DNA from: JAMHWD01 sp035911135
GTDB taxonomy: Bacteria; Pseudomonadota; Alphaproteobacteria; Micavibrionales; Micavibrionaceae
Assembly (NCBI GenBank): GCA_035911135.1
Contig: JAMHWD010000015.1
Coordinates: 62,001-126,000, forward strand
Direction of reading: 5' to 3'
DNA: 64,000 nucleotides
The notes below the pieces were generated by a model. The model did not search any database. It saw only the letters and a list, made by a program, of their open reading frames with translations, and had not been told where the DNA came from. Position 1 is the first letter of the stretch; the number at the start of each line of letters is the position of its first letter. Below are positions 24,032 through 32,439 of this stretch, piece after piece. Both the position numbers and the translations under genes were made by a program.

Positions 24032-24847
24032 TTAATTTTTGATTTTATAGCCCTTACGGATCATGCCGTAGGTCAGCGCCATCAGGCATATATTAACGGC
24101 TGCCAAAAACACCCCGCCAATCCATAACGGCCCATCCGCCACGCCAATAAAGGCGTAACGAAACCCGTCAATCATGTAAAAGAACGGGTTAAGATGCGCC
24201 AGATCCTGCCAGAAAGGCGGCAGGCTTTCCAGCGTGTAAAACGTTCCCGATAAAAACGTGAGCGGGGTCACAAAGAAATTGGTAAAGGCGGCGATATGAT
24301 CGAATTTTTCGGCCCAGATACCGGCTGTAATCCCCAGCGTGGCCATCAACAGATTGCCCAAAACCGTAAACAGGACAAGCGCGCCCATGGAATGCACCGA
24401 TAAATCAAGGAACGGCACAATCACCAGCAAGGAGGCCAACCCCACGCACAACCCGCGCAACAACCCGCCAATCAAAAAGCCGATAAAGATTTCAAAATCC
24501 GATAAAGGCGGCATCAGCACATCCACGATATTGCCCTGAATCTTGGCGATAATCAGTGATGAGGACGAATTGGAAAAGGCGTTCTGCGCCATTGCCATCA
24601 TGATCAGGCCCGGCGCAAGAAATTCCAGAAACGGGATATCCCCGATCATACGGTGCTGCCCGTCAAAAGCCAGCGCGAATACCGTATAAAACAGGAATGT
24701 TGTTACCACCGGAGCCACGATGGTCTGGGAATAAACCTTGATAAAGCGGCCCACTTCCCGCACCACTAGCGTATAAAGCCCGATCACATTGACCGCACCG
24801 ATTTTTCGAGCCTTTACACCTTCATGGGCTGCGCCGTATCCTGACAT
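24032..24847 (-). CDS. ABC-2 type transporter permease
   Basis: This 271-residue protein has six predicted transmembrane helices and the ABC-2 permease signature: LAPGLIMMAMAQNAFSNSS in the first half and FFVTPLTFLSGTFYTLESLP near residue 200. Such subunits export lipids, polysaccharides or drugs, with a separate ATPase. No ATPase gene is adjacent, so the partner must be encoded elsewhere. The frame starts with TTG at 24853, but ATG at 24847 has AGGA 7 bases upstream and is preferred. It lies 18 bases downstream of hslO's start region in the opposite order, and its start is divergent from recX, leaving only 28 bases between. Confidence 0.85.
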   Translation of the reverse strand: MSGYGAAHEGVKARKIGAVNVIGLYTLVVREVGRFIKVYSQTIVAPVVTTFLFYTVFALAFDGQHRMIGDIPFLEFLAPGLIMMAMAQNAFSNSSSSLIIAKIQGNIVDVLMPPLSDFEIFIGFLIGGLLRGLCVGLASLLVIVPFLDLSVHSMGALVLFTVLGNLLMATLGITAGIWAEKFDHIAAFTNFFVTPLTFLSGTFYTLESLPPFWQDLAHLNPFFYMIDGFRYAFIGVADGPLWIGGVFLAAVNICLMALTYGMIRKGYKIKN

Positions 24848-24875
24848 ATGCAATTCCTGCTAATTTGTAATAACC

Positions 24876-25481
24876 ATGTCAGAATGTAATCCAGATACGG
24901 CAAATAGCAAGCCCCGCCAACCCGGCCCGCCGCGCAAAAAGACGCCGCGCCGGATTACGGCGGATTACCTGCATAATTCCGGGCTTTATTATCTGGAGCG
25001 CTTTTCCTCCAGCGCCGCCAATTTCGAGAAGGTCATGATGCGCAAGGTGACGCTGTCCTGCCGCCATCATACGGATCAGGATCCGGCCGCCTGCAAAGCC
25101 CTTGTGAAGGAAACAGTCGCCAAATTCCTGCGTTCTGGCCTGCTGAATGACCGTCTCTACGCCGAAGGCCTTGTCAATGCACTGCGCCGGCGCGGAATGG
25201 GCGAAAAGGCGATTATCCAGAAATTACGCGCCAAAGGCATTGATACAGGACTTTCCGCCGCCCTGCTCAGCGATCATGACGATCGCCAAGGCCGCCAGCG
25301 CCATGAGAGCGAAATGGAGGCCGCATTGGCCCTGTGCCGGCGCAAAAAAATTGGCCCCTTCGCGCTGCCCGATAAACTGGTGGATGATAACGAACGCCGC
25401 AAAAATCTGGCCCGGCTGGCCCGCGCAGGGTTTTCGTATGAAACCGCGCTCAAGGCGCTGGAAATGCGCGTAGAAGAATAA
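24876..25481 (+). CDS. recX: RecX-family regulatory protein
   Basis: RecX limits RecA filament growth. This 201-residue protein has the tandem three-helix repeats of the family: ITADYLHNSGLYYLERFSSS, then FEKVMMRKVTLSCRHH, then KFLRSGLLNDRLYAEGLVNA, then LRRRGMGEKAIIQKLRAKGI. The basic N-terminal tail (RQPGPPRKKTPRR) is typical of the longer alphaproteobacterial forms. recA is not in the window. The gene's start lies 28 bases from that of the divergent ABC permease, so the two share a promoter region. Confidence 0.85.
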   Translation: MSECNPDTANSKPRQPGPPRKKTPRRITADYLHNSGLYYLERFSSSAANFEKVMMRKVTLSCRHHTDQDPAACKALVKETVAKFLRSGLLNDRLYAEGLVNALRRRGMGEKAIIQKLRAKGIDTGLSAALLSDHDDRQGRQRHESEMEAALALCRRKKIGPFALPDKLVDDNERRKNLARLARAGFSYETALKALEMRVEE

Positions 25482-25495
25482 GTCCTTGATGAACA

Positions 25496-28078
25496 TTACT
25501 GCAGGTTGGAGATATCGGTCGATGCCTTTTGCGGCGCAGGATCATGGCGGCGCTCCGTATCTTTTTCCTTGGGCATGGTGATACGCTCAACCGGGAATAC
25601 GATCGTGGCCGTTGTGCCCAGTCCCTTTTGCGAGAACATTTCAAGACGGCCATCATGCAGACCGATCAAGGCCTTGACCAGCGTCAACCCAAGACCTGCG
25701 CCTGAACCCGAACGATTAAACTCATTATCCGCCTGACCAAAAGGCGAGAGAACCTTTTCGATTTCCGTCTCATCAATGCCGATCCCTGTATCCGTCACCG
25801 ATAACTGAAGCTCGCCGCGATTATTCACATCAGCTGAAATTGTGATCCGCCCGCCGCTGGGGGTGAATTTTATGGCGTTGGATATCAGATTCATCATAAT
25901 CTGCTTGATGGCAACTTCCTCGCACACCACATTAGGAACGCTGCCTATGGCATTGATAATATTCATGCCGTTGCTGGATATTTTTGTGCTCATCAGATCC
26001 AGAATCCCCAGCACAACCTTCTTCACATCCACGATGCTTTCGTTCAACTGACGATCACCCGCTTCAATACGCGAGATATCCAGAATTTCATTGATCACCT
26101 TCAGCAAGGACTGGCCGCTCTGGTTAATGTCCTTGGCATATTCGAGGTACGATTCCTGACCGATCGGACCAAAGACCTCGTTCTTGATAATCTCGGAAAA
26201 GCCGATAATCGAATTCAGCGGCGTACGCAATTCATGCGACATATTGGCCAGAAATTCAGATTTGGCCCGGTTGGCCAGATCGGATCTTGTCTTGGCATCG
26301 CGCAGGGCAATTTCGGAAAGCTTGCGCTGGGTGATATCCTCGATACTGCCCTCGAAATATAAAATATTACCCAGCTCGTCTTTCACCACGCGGATATTCT
26401 CATTCACCCAGATTTTTTTGCCATCGCGGCGTATCATCTCGGTTTCATAATTATAACAATCGGTGTGCTGCTGCAATTCGATAACAAACTGTGCGCGCTC
26501 CTTGGGATCGGCATAGATTGTGGTATTCGCGTTTTTGACCTCGCGCAGCATCTGCTCCGGCGATTCATATCCCAAAATACGCGCCATGGCGCGGTTAGCG
26601 CTTAAGTAAATTCCTTCCGGCGTGAGCTGGTAAATCCCCCCGGCTGCGTTTTCAACGATCGTACGGTATTTCTTCTCCGCCTCGCTCAATGCTCGCTCCG
26701 CACGCCTGCGCTCCTCCACATCGGTCAGCGTACCCACAACGCGCAAATTACGGTCGCTGTCCTGACGGATCATCGACATGGCCAGCTCCACCGCACGGAA
26801 AGTTCCATCAGCGGCGCGCAACCGTGTAAAGGCGCGGTAGCCCGGCTTTTGGCCGCGTACAAAAATATCAAAATCCTTGCGCTGCTGGCGCTGCTCCTGC
26901 GGATGGATCATGCTGAAAATATCCTGCTCAACGGATTGATCAGGATCAAACCCTGTCACCTTGCGCCATGACGCGCTTAAGAAAAGGATTTTGCCTTGGG
27001 TGTCTGTTTCAAAAATAATGTCACTGACAGAATCAATCAGGGCGCGGTTATCAACCTCGGATTGGCGCAAGGCATCATTGAGATTTTCACGCTGGTCGAT
27101 CTGCTGCAAAAGCTCGGTGTTCTTGCTCTCCAGCTCCATATTCATACGCGCCAGCGTTTCGGATTGCCTGTTATGGGCGCGGATATAGAAAATCCCCGAT
27201 ACTGTCATGATCAAACCCAGCAATGCGAAAATATAGGGCATCTGGTCGATGAAGAAATGCTTCGTGCCCTTGCGGAATTCAATCTTAATGTCCATGGGCG
27301 TCTGCCAGAGATCATTGAGCTGATAATCCATATCAAACGAACTTAACGACTTGCTGGTCTCAATCGGGCTGATGCTCCAGCTTTGCAGACTATCCGAAGA
27401 GGGTTTGAGACTGACCTTGGCGATATACCTCGCTTCTTGCGTCCATTCATCAGGGAAAATTGCTGAAATCTTGCTTATGCCAATTACCATTCTGCTGATG
27501 GCCTTGGTGGCGTCACGCTCGAACCGGATGAGCACAAACGGATTGCCGCCCTTGAAATAATGCGCGGGAACCGGCATCAGAAAAGACTTATTGTTAAACT
27601 GGTTTTTCTGTATGTGATTGAATACTTCCTGCAAAAAGGCGGAATTAATATCCACGCTGGTATCATCGGGAGACACCTCTTCATCACTATAGGCCTTATA
27701 ACGCCCCCATTTTCCATCCGTCAGCACCAGCGCATAAACAACTTCGAATTTTTTAATACCTTGCACGATTTCCGCAATTTCATGCGCGGGCGGTAAATGG
27801 CGTTTTGAGAGCACATACCCCAAGGCGCTATCCATCTCGCTGGCTGAATATTCCAGCATTTTGAGCGTATCCTGCGCCACATAGGCATATTCATCTTGGA
27901 GGATTTGTCGCGCAAAAAGTGTAAATATGGCAAATGCAATAATAGTCAGCATCAGACCATTCGCAAACGCCACCATCTGCGCCATTTGCGATTTAAAGAA
28001 CGGTTTGGCCTCGGTCTCCTGAACACCCCAGTAAACGTCAACTTTTCCGTTTGTATCCGGCTTGCTATCTTTGTCCAT
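25496..28078 (-). CDS. Membrane sensor histidine kinase with two PAS domains
   Basis: An 860-residue kinase. Transmembrane helices at about 33-56 and 280-300 flank a periplasmic sensor domain of about 220 residues with no clear ligand motif. PAS 1 (about 340-460) and PAS 2 (about 465-590), both with C-terminal PAC-like segments, follow a short coiled coil. The phospho-acceptor is His615 in SEFLANMSHELRTPL. The ATPase domain has the N box (Asn734), DTGIG (763-767) and GAGLGL (793-798). It lacks a receiver domain and no response regulator is adjacent, so it is an orphan kinase. It runs leftward and is followed by recX on the other strand. Confidence 0.93.
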   Translation of the reverse strand: MDKDSKPDTNGKVDVYWGVQETEAKPFFKSQMAQMVAFANGLMLTIIAFAIFTLFARQILQDEYAYVAQDTLKMLEYSASEMDSALGYVLSKRHLPPAHEIAEIVQGIKKFEVVYALVLTDGKWGRYKAYSDEEVSPDDTSVDINSAFLQEVFNHIQKNQFNNKSFLMPVPAHYFKGGNPFVLIRFERDATKAISRMVIGISKISAIFPDEWTQEARYIAKVSLKPSSDSLQSWSISPIETSKSLSSFDMDYQLNDLWQTPMDIKIEFRKGTKHFFIDQMPYIFALLGLIMTVSGIFYIRAHNRQSETLARMNMELESKNTELLQQIDQRENLNDALRQSEVDNRALIDSVSDIIFETDTQGKILFLSASWRKVTGFDPDQSVEQDIFSMIHPQEQRQQRKDFDIFVRGQKPGYRAFTRLRAADGTFRAVELAMSMIRQDSDRNLRVVGTLTDVEERRRAERALSEAEKKYRTIVENAAGGIYQLTPEGIYLSANRAMARILGYESPEQMLREVKNANTTIYADPKERAQFVIELQQHTDCYNYETEMIRRDGKKIWVNENIRVVKDELGNILYFEGSIEDITQRKLSEIALRDAKTRSDLANRAKSEFLANMSHELRTPLNSIIGFSEIIKNEVFGPIGQESYLEYAKDINQSGQSLLKVINEILDISRIEAGDRQLNESIVDVKKVVLGILDLMSTKISSNGMNIINAIGSVPNVVCEEVAIKQIMMNLISNAIKFTPSGGRITISADVNNRGELQLSVTDTGIGIDETEIEKVLSPFGQADNEFNRSGSGAGLGLTLVKALIGLHDGRLEMFSQKGLGTTATIVFPVERITMPKEKDTERRHDPAPQKASTDISNLQ

Positions 28079-28210
28079 ATGCCCACTGTGCGGCCGCGCG
28101 AAAGCTCGGCTTTTCCTCTGAAGGATGCCCTGAAATGGGTTAAAACAATACTAATGAAGGGTTTTCATAGTTAATATTGGCGCAAAATGTGGGAAACTAG
28201 GGCTTTCTCC

Positions 28211-28250
28211 TTGACATTGCAATGCAATAATTTAAAAACAACCCTATATT
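28211..28250 (+). promoter_or_regulatory. Phasin promoter region with TTGACA -35 box
   Basis: A consensus TTGACA lies at 28211-28216. A -10 box is not clear: AAAAAC at a 17-base spacing is poor, and TATATT at 28245-28250 is too far, so the start of transcription cannot be fixed. The candidate PhaR site begins two bases after the -35 box. Confidence 0.4.
28217..28227. promoter_or_regulatory. Candidate PhaR operator
   Basis: TTGCAATGCAA is a perfect palindrome with the form TGC-N3-GCA, the type reported for PhaR binding at phasin genes in other alphaproteobacteria. It overlaps the promoter spacer, where a bound repressor would block RNA polymerase. The window carries phaR itself at 5890. Confidence 0.55.
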
Positions 28251-28311
28251 TCTCTAATAACTAAAAAATACGTGTGTTTGTTGTTAACCAATAACTATTG
28301 AGGATTTTGCC

Positions 28312-28761
28312 ATGGCACAGAAGAACCCGTTTTCCCAGATGTTTGCTCAGAATGACTTCACAAAAGCATTCGAAAATTTCCAATCCATGCCTTTTGACCT
28401 GCGTGACATGATGGAAACACAGCGCAAGAACATTCAGGCTTTCTCGGAAGCCCAGCAAATGGCAATGGAAGGCCTGCAGGCTGCAGCGCAAAGACAAAGC
28501 GAAATCCTCTCGCAGCTGGTCGAGGACAATTCCTCCCTCGCGCGCGAAATGATGGGCGAAGGCTCGCCGGAGCAAAAAATTGCCAAGAACGCAGACATCT
28601 TCAAGAAGCTGTATGAAAAAACAGTCTCCAACATGCATGAAATCTCCGACATCCTGAGCAAGTCGAATGTCGAGGCCAGCAAGATCATCAACAAGCGCGT
28701 CAGCGCCAGCATGAGCGAGCTGAAAAGCGCCGTTGAGAAGACCGGCAAGAAAGCCGCTTAA
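28312..28761 (+). CDS. Phasin-family PHA granule protein
   Basis: Phasins coat polyhydroxyalkanoate granules and set their number and size. This 149-residue protein has the phasin core: NDFTKAFENFQSMPFDLRDM, then METQRKNIQAFSEAQQMAMEG, a helical middle rich in Gln, Glu and Met, and NMHEISDILSKSNVEASKI near the C-terminus. Nearly all of it is predicted amphipathic helix and it has no cysteine. A GAGGAT ribosome site precedes the ATG. The TGC-N3-GCA site 85 bases upstream suggests PhaR control. A terminator follows 27 bases after the stop. Confidence 0.9.
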   Translation: MAQKNPFSQMFAQNDFTKAFENFQSMPFDLRDMMETQRKNIQAFSEAQQMAMEGLQAAAQRQSEILSQLVEDNSSLAREMMGEGSPEQKIAKNADIFKKLYEKTVSNMHEISDILSKSNVEASKIINKRVSASMSELKSAVEKTGKKAA

Positions 28762-28787
28762 TTTTCTCAACCCGGTAAAAAATACAA

Positions 28788-28821
28788 GGAAGGCCGTTGC
28801 ACCCAGCGGCCTTCTTTTTTA
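28788..28821 (+). terminator. Rho-independent terminator after the phasin gene
   Basis: GAAGGCCG (28789-28796) pairs with CGGCCTTC (28807-28814) over 8 base pairs with a 10-base loop, and a T-run follows. It ends 12 bases before the csaA start. Confidence 0.88.
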
Positions 28822-28832
28822 TGCTTCCTCAC

Positions 28833-29174
28833 ATGACAGATAAAATTACCTTCGATGACTTTCTGAAAGTCGATATCCGCGTAGGAACGGTCCGCGAGGT
28901 ACGCCCCTTCCCGGAAGCCCGCAAACCCGCCTGGCAGCTTTTTATAGATTTCGGCCCTGAAATCGGCATACGCAAAAGCTCGGCCCAGATTACGGTTCAT
29001 TATAACGAAAATGATCTCATCGGTCGTCAGGTCTCTGCCGTGGTCAATTTCCCGCCGCGCCAGATTGGTAACTTCATGTCCGAAATTCTGGTGCTGGGTT
29101 TCAGCGATGAAAATGGCGCCATCGTCCTTATAGGCCCGGAAAGGCCTGTGCCCAATGGCGGGCGCATGCATTAG
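28833..29174 (+). CDS. csaA: CsaA-type tRNA-binding protein
   Basis: This 113-residue OB-fold protein matches CsaA: ITFDDFLKVDIRVGTVREV at the N-terminus and VNFPPRQIGNFMSEILVLGF in the middle, ending ERPVPNGGRMH. It dimerises and binds tRNA, as does the C-terminal domain of methionyl-tRNA synthetase; a role as a secretion chaperone has been proposed in Bacillus. The open frame starts 36 bases earlier inside the terminator, so ATG 28833 is used. It is convergent with the EnvZ-like gene, ending 9 bases from it. Confidence 0.9.
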   Translation: MTDKITFDDFLKVDIRVGTVREVRPFPEARKPAWQLFIDFGPEIGIRKSSAQITVHYNENDLIGRQVSAVVNFPPRQIGNFMSEILVLGFSDENGAIVLIGPERPVPNGGRMH

Positions 29175-29183
29175 GGCAAAGCC

Positions 29184-30587
29184 TTAAACCGGCACACGTA
29201 TGCAAACTTTCAGGCCACCATGGGCCGCGCTGCGCTCCAGCCATACACGCCCGCCATGGGCATGGATGATATCAAGGGCAATCGCCATGCCAAGACCCAC
29301 GCCGCCCGTCTCCAGATTGCGCGACTCATCGAGCCGGAAAAACGGCCGGAACACATCTTCATATTTTTCAGGCGCAATGCCGGGGCCATTATCCTCTATG
29401 CTGATCTCAACGCGCTCATCGGCCGAATACTCTGCCGATATCCAGACATGCCCGCCATATTTCTCGCCGTTAATGACAAAATTGCTCAAGGCCCGCTCAA
29501 AGGCCAGCGGGCGCACCGAAAGCTTGATGTAATCCGGCACAGCAACTGTAACCTCACCGCCCTGTCGTCTTTGCAAATTGGCGATATGCCCTACCATATC
29601 CGCCAGCGATATAAGCTCCGGCGCTTCATCACCCTCTCCGCGCACAAAATCCAGATACCCGGCAATCATACGCTCCATCTGACTGACATCGGCTTGCAGG
29701 GCTGCGATATCGGGATTATTGCCCATCAGCGCCAGCTGCAGCTTCATGCGGGTCAAGGGGGTCCTCAAATCATGAGAAACACCGGCCAGCATTGTCGTGC
29801 GCTGTTCGATCTGGCGCTTGATGCGCCGGCGCATATCCAAAAACGCCTGCCCCGCCTGACGAACCTCGGTTGCGCCCTCTACCTTGAATTTCTGGGCATC
29901 GCGCCCGCGCCCGAACCATTCCGCCGCCACTGCCAGACGCCGGATGGGCCTGATCTGGTTACGCATGAACAATACCGCCACCACCGAGACAATCACCGAT
30001 GCCCCGAACATCCAGATCAGGAAAATATAACTGGAGGATGAAAACAGCCTGCGCTGCGGCAGCGATACATTCAGCACCCCGTTCTTCAGCTGCACATCCA
30101 CCTGCACCCATTTTTCCTCAAAATCGGCATAGATAAAAAATGGTTTTCTGAGCTGTGCATCCAGCTCGCGGCTGAGCGTTGTCGCAGCGATTGATTCCCA
30201 CACCTGATGATTCTTGCCGGCCTCTTGCTTCTCCAGCACCGCGCCGCGGCTAAATCCGATCAGCAAGTCCAGATTCTGTGCGGCATAGCCGGTGATACGG
30301 TTCATATCGTCCGGCGATACGCCGTCCTCGATAGAACGGGCAATAACCGCCACCTCCCCAGCCAGCGCATAGGCCAGACGCTGCGTGATCTTGCGCCAGT
30401 GGTTATCAAAGAACACGATCGCGGTTATGGCCTGAATCAGGAAAATCGGCGTAATAACAATCAGCAACGAGCGCCCCAGCAGCGAGCGCGGCAAAAGCCG
30501 CTTGATCCCGCCGCGCTTTTTCTCCGGCTTGTAAACATCCGGTCCATCCGATGCCGCCAAAGGCTGATGAGAGAATTCCATAGTCAT
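29184..30587 (-). CDS. EnvZ-like sensor histidine kinase
   Basis: A 467-residue inner-membrane kinase with transmembrane helices at about 41-60 and 186-208, a periplasmic domain between them, a HAMP region at 209-260 and the phospho-acceptor His272 in MLAGVSHDLRTPLTRMK. The ATPase domain shows the N-box asparagine in NGEKYGG, DNGPGI (399-404) and GVGLGM (429-434). It should phosphorylate the adjacent OmpR-like regulator. Its ATGA start overlaps the regulator's stop by four bases, a sign of translational coupling. The layout is that of an osmolarity or envelope sensor, but the signal is not known. Confidence 0.92.
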   Translation of the reverse strand: MTMEFSHQPLAASDGPDVYKPEKKRGGIKRLLPRSLLGRSLLIVITPIFLIQAITAIVFFDNHWRKITQRLAYALAGEVAVIARSIEDGVSPDDMNRITGYAAQNLDLLIGFSRGAVLEKQEAGKNHQVWESIAATTLSRELDAQLRKPFFIYADFEEKWVQVDVQLKNGVLNVSLPQRRLFSSSSYIFLIWMFGASVIVSVVAVLFMRNQIRPIRRLAVAAEWFGRGRDAQKFKVEGATEVRQAGQAFLDMRRRIKRQIEQRTTMLAGVSHDLRTPLTRMKLQLALMGNNPDIAALQADVSQMERMIAGYLDFVRGEGDEAPELISLADMVGHIANLQRRQGGEVTVAVPDYIKLSVRPLAFERALSNFVINGEKYGGHVWISAEYSADERVEISIEDNGPGIAPEKYEDVFRPFFRLDESRNLETGGVGLGMAIALDIIHAHGGRVWLERSAAHGGLKVCIRVPV

Positions 30588-31318
30588 GATACGGCCTGCA
30601 CCCTCAGCAAATATCCCTTACCGCGCACTGTCTGTAAAAAGCGCGGATTTTTGGTGTCTTCCTCAATTTTTCGGCGCAGGCGCGTGACCTGCACATCAAT
30701 GGTGCGCTCCCCGGCATCAAGGCCGCAGGCCGCCGCCAGATCATCACGGCTCATCGGCTGGCCTGGATTTTTCAACAAAGCGCCAATCAGATTAACTTCC
30801 ATGGTGGTGAGCTTGATGCTCTCCCCGCCTTTTTCCAGATAGGGCTGCGCCGGATCATACGCCCAGCTCCCGATCATCATCTTTTGCGCTGGCGCCTCAG
30901 ATGGCATGCTCCATGTCCGGCGCAATATGGCCTGCATCCGCAATAGCAATTCCTTTGGCTCAAATGGTTTGGGCAGATAATCATCCGCGCCTGATTCAAA
31001 GCCAGCGATCTTGTTTTCCGTCTCCGCCAGCGCGGTCAAAAGCAATACAGGCAAGGCGCTGTGATGGGCGCGAATATATTTTGTAAACTCCAATCCGGTT
31101 TCACCGGGCATCATGACATCCAGAACCAGCATATCAAATACAAACAGATCCAGAATTTCCCGCGCCTCGGCGGCGCTGGAGGCCGTCATGGCGACGAAGC
31201 CATTCTCCCGCAGGAAGCGCGATAACAACGCGCAAATGCGCGTATCATCATCCACAACCAGAATATGCGGCAACGCCACAAGATTCTGATTATCGCTATT
31301 TTTTTCGAGTTTTTTCAT
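30584..31318 (-). CDS. OmpR-family response regulator
   Basis: This 244-residue regulator has an N-terminal receiver domain with the acidic pocket VVDDD at 21-25 and the phospho-acceptor Asp67 in MLVLDVMMPGETG, Thr and Lys of the switch region further on (LLTALAE and YLPKPFEPKEL), and a C-terminal winged helix from about residue 145 (ESIKLTTMEVNLIGALLKNP, then RTIDVQVTRLRRKIEED). It would be phosphorylated by the kinase encoded immediately downstream. It is the first gene of the pair; its promoter must lie in the 122 bases before ilvE. Confidence 0.95.
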   Translation of the reverse strand: MKKLEKNSDNQNLVALPHILVVDDDTRICALLSRFLRENGFVAMTASSAAEAREILDLFVFDMLVLDVMMPGETGLEFTKYIRAHHSALPVLLLTALAETENKIAGFESGADDYLPKPFEPKELLLRMQAILRRTWSMPSEAPAQKMMIGSWAYDPAQPYLEKGGESIKLTTMEVNLIGALLKNPGQPMSRDDLAAACGLDAGERTIDVQVTRLRRKIEEDTKNPRFLQTVRGKGYLLRVQAVS

Positions 31319-31440
31319 CGGGCAGTTTACAAAAGCGGCCTTTATCGCCTAGATTTTATACCTAACCCCGCAAGTTTAACGGCTGATTGCCGACAAACCA
31401 ACGGTTTAATAACAACTTTTAATATGCAAGGCAGGCATCC

Positions 31441-32343
31441 ATGGCAATTTCATTCGATCAGCGCGACGGCTTTATTATTCTGGATGGTGCGATGATCCCT
31501 TGGAAAGATGCCAAGATCCATGTCCTGACCCATGCCCTGCATTATGCCAGCTGCGTGTTCGAAGGCGAACGCGCTTATAACGGCGTCATCTTCAAAAGCC
31601 GCGAACATTCCGAGCGCCTGATCCGCTCCGCCGGAATTCTGGGCATGGATATGCCCATGACCGCCGAAGCCATCTGCAAAGCCAAGATGGAAGTCCTGAA
31701 GGCCAACAACATCACCGATGGTTACTTGCGTGTCTGCGCGTGGCGCGGGTCTGAGCAGATGGGCGTATCCGCGCAGGCCACCAAGACGCATATGGCCTTT
31801 TGCGCGTGGGAATGGCCCAGCTATTTCTCCCCTGATAAAATCGAAAACGGCATCAAGCTCAAAACCGCCGATTACCGCCGCCCAGCCCCCGATACGGCCC
31901 CCGTTGCCGCCAAAGCCGCTGGCCTGTATATGATCTGCACGATCTCCAAACATGCCGTGGAAAAAGAAGGTTATGATGATGCGCTGATGCATGATTTCCG
32001 AGGCTACGTGGCCGAGGCCACAGGCGCGAATATCTTCCTGATCAAAGATGGCGTAATTCACACACCCATTGCCGATTGCTTCCTGAACGGGATCACGCGC
32101 CAGACATTGATCGCGCTGGCCAAGGATTTCGGCTATGAGGTCATCGAGCGCCATATCATGCCGGATGAATTGGGCAGCTTCGAGGAATGTTTCCTGACAG
32201 GCTCCGCCGCCGAGGTTACGGCTGTGGGCAGCATTGATGGCCATAAATACAAGGTTGGTCCCGTGGTACGCACCTTGCGTGATGGCTACGCCAAGCTAGT
32301 GCGCGGCGAGCTTAAGGCCCCGCTGCAGAAACTGGCGTCCTAA
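31441..32343 (+). CDS. ilvE: Branched-chain amino acid aminotransferase
   Basis: This 300-residue fold type IV PLP enzyme transfers the amino group between glutamate and the keto acids of valine, leucine and isoleucine. The family N-terminus is ILDGAMIPWKDAKIHVLTHA. The lysine of PVAAKAAGLYM is the likely PLP Schiff base. EGYDDALMHDFRGYVAEATG and NIFLI are the phosphate-binding and substrate-facing segments. FEECFLTGSAAEVTAVGSID is the C-terminal signature. It lies alone, divergent from the OmpR-like gene; aromatic and D-amino acid relatives are less likely given length and motifs. Confidence 0.93.
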   Translation: MAISFDQRDGFIILDGAMIPWKDAKIHVLTHALHYASCVFEGERAYNGVIFKSREHSERLIRSAGILGMDMPMTAEAICKAKMEVLKANNITDGYLRVCAWRGSEQMGVSAQATKTHMAFCAWEWPSYFSPDKIENGIKLKTADYRRPAPDTAPVAAKAAGLYMICTISKHAVEKEGYDDALMHDFRGYVAEATGANIFLIKDGVIHTPIADCFLNGITRQTLIALAKDFGYEVIERHIMPDELGSFEECFLTGSAAEVTAVGSIDGHKYKVGPVVRTLRDGYAKLVRGELKAPLQKLAS

Positions 32344-32439
32344 AGCCCACAAATTGACAAAACACCCCTTAAAAGGCATAATGCCTTTAATAATTATAAG
32401 AACTTAACAACGGTAATAGTGTGTCAGTAAGGGTTGTGG

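Larger units (their letters stand above)
28079..28310. other. Regulatory region between the histidine kinase and the phasin gene
   Basis: These 232 bases serve divergent promoters. The right part holds TTGACA (28211-28216) and the TGC-N3-GCA site, with an AT-rich stretch to the phasin start. No terminator or repeat was found. Confidence 0.45.

Noticed and set aside
28211..28250. A complete consensus promoter with TATATT as the -10 box
   Set aside because: The distance from TTGACA to TATATT is 28 bases, far beyond 16-18, so only the -35 part is claimed with confidence.
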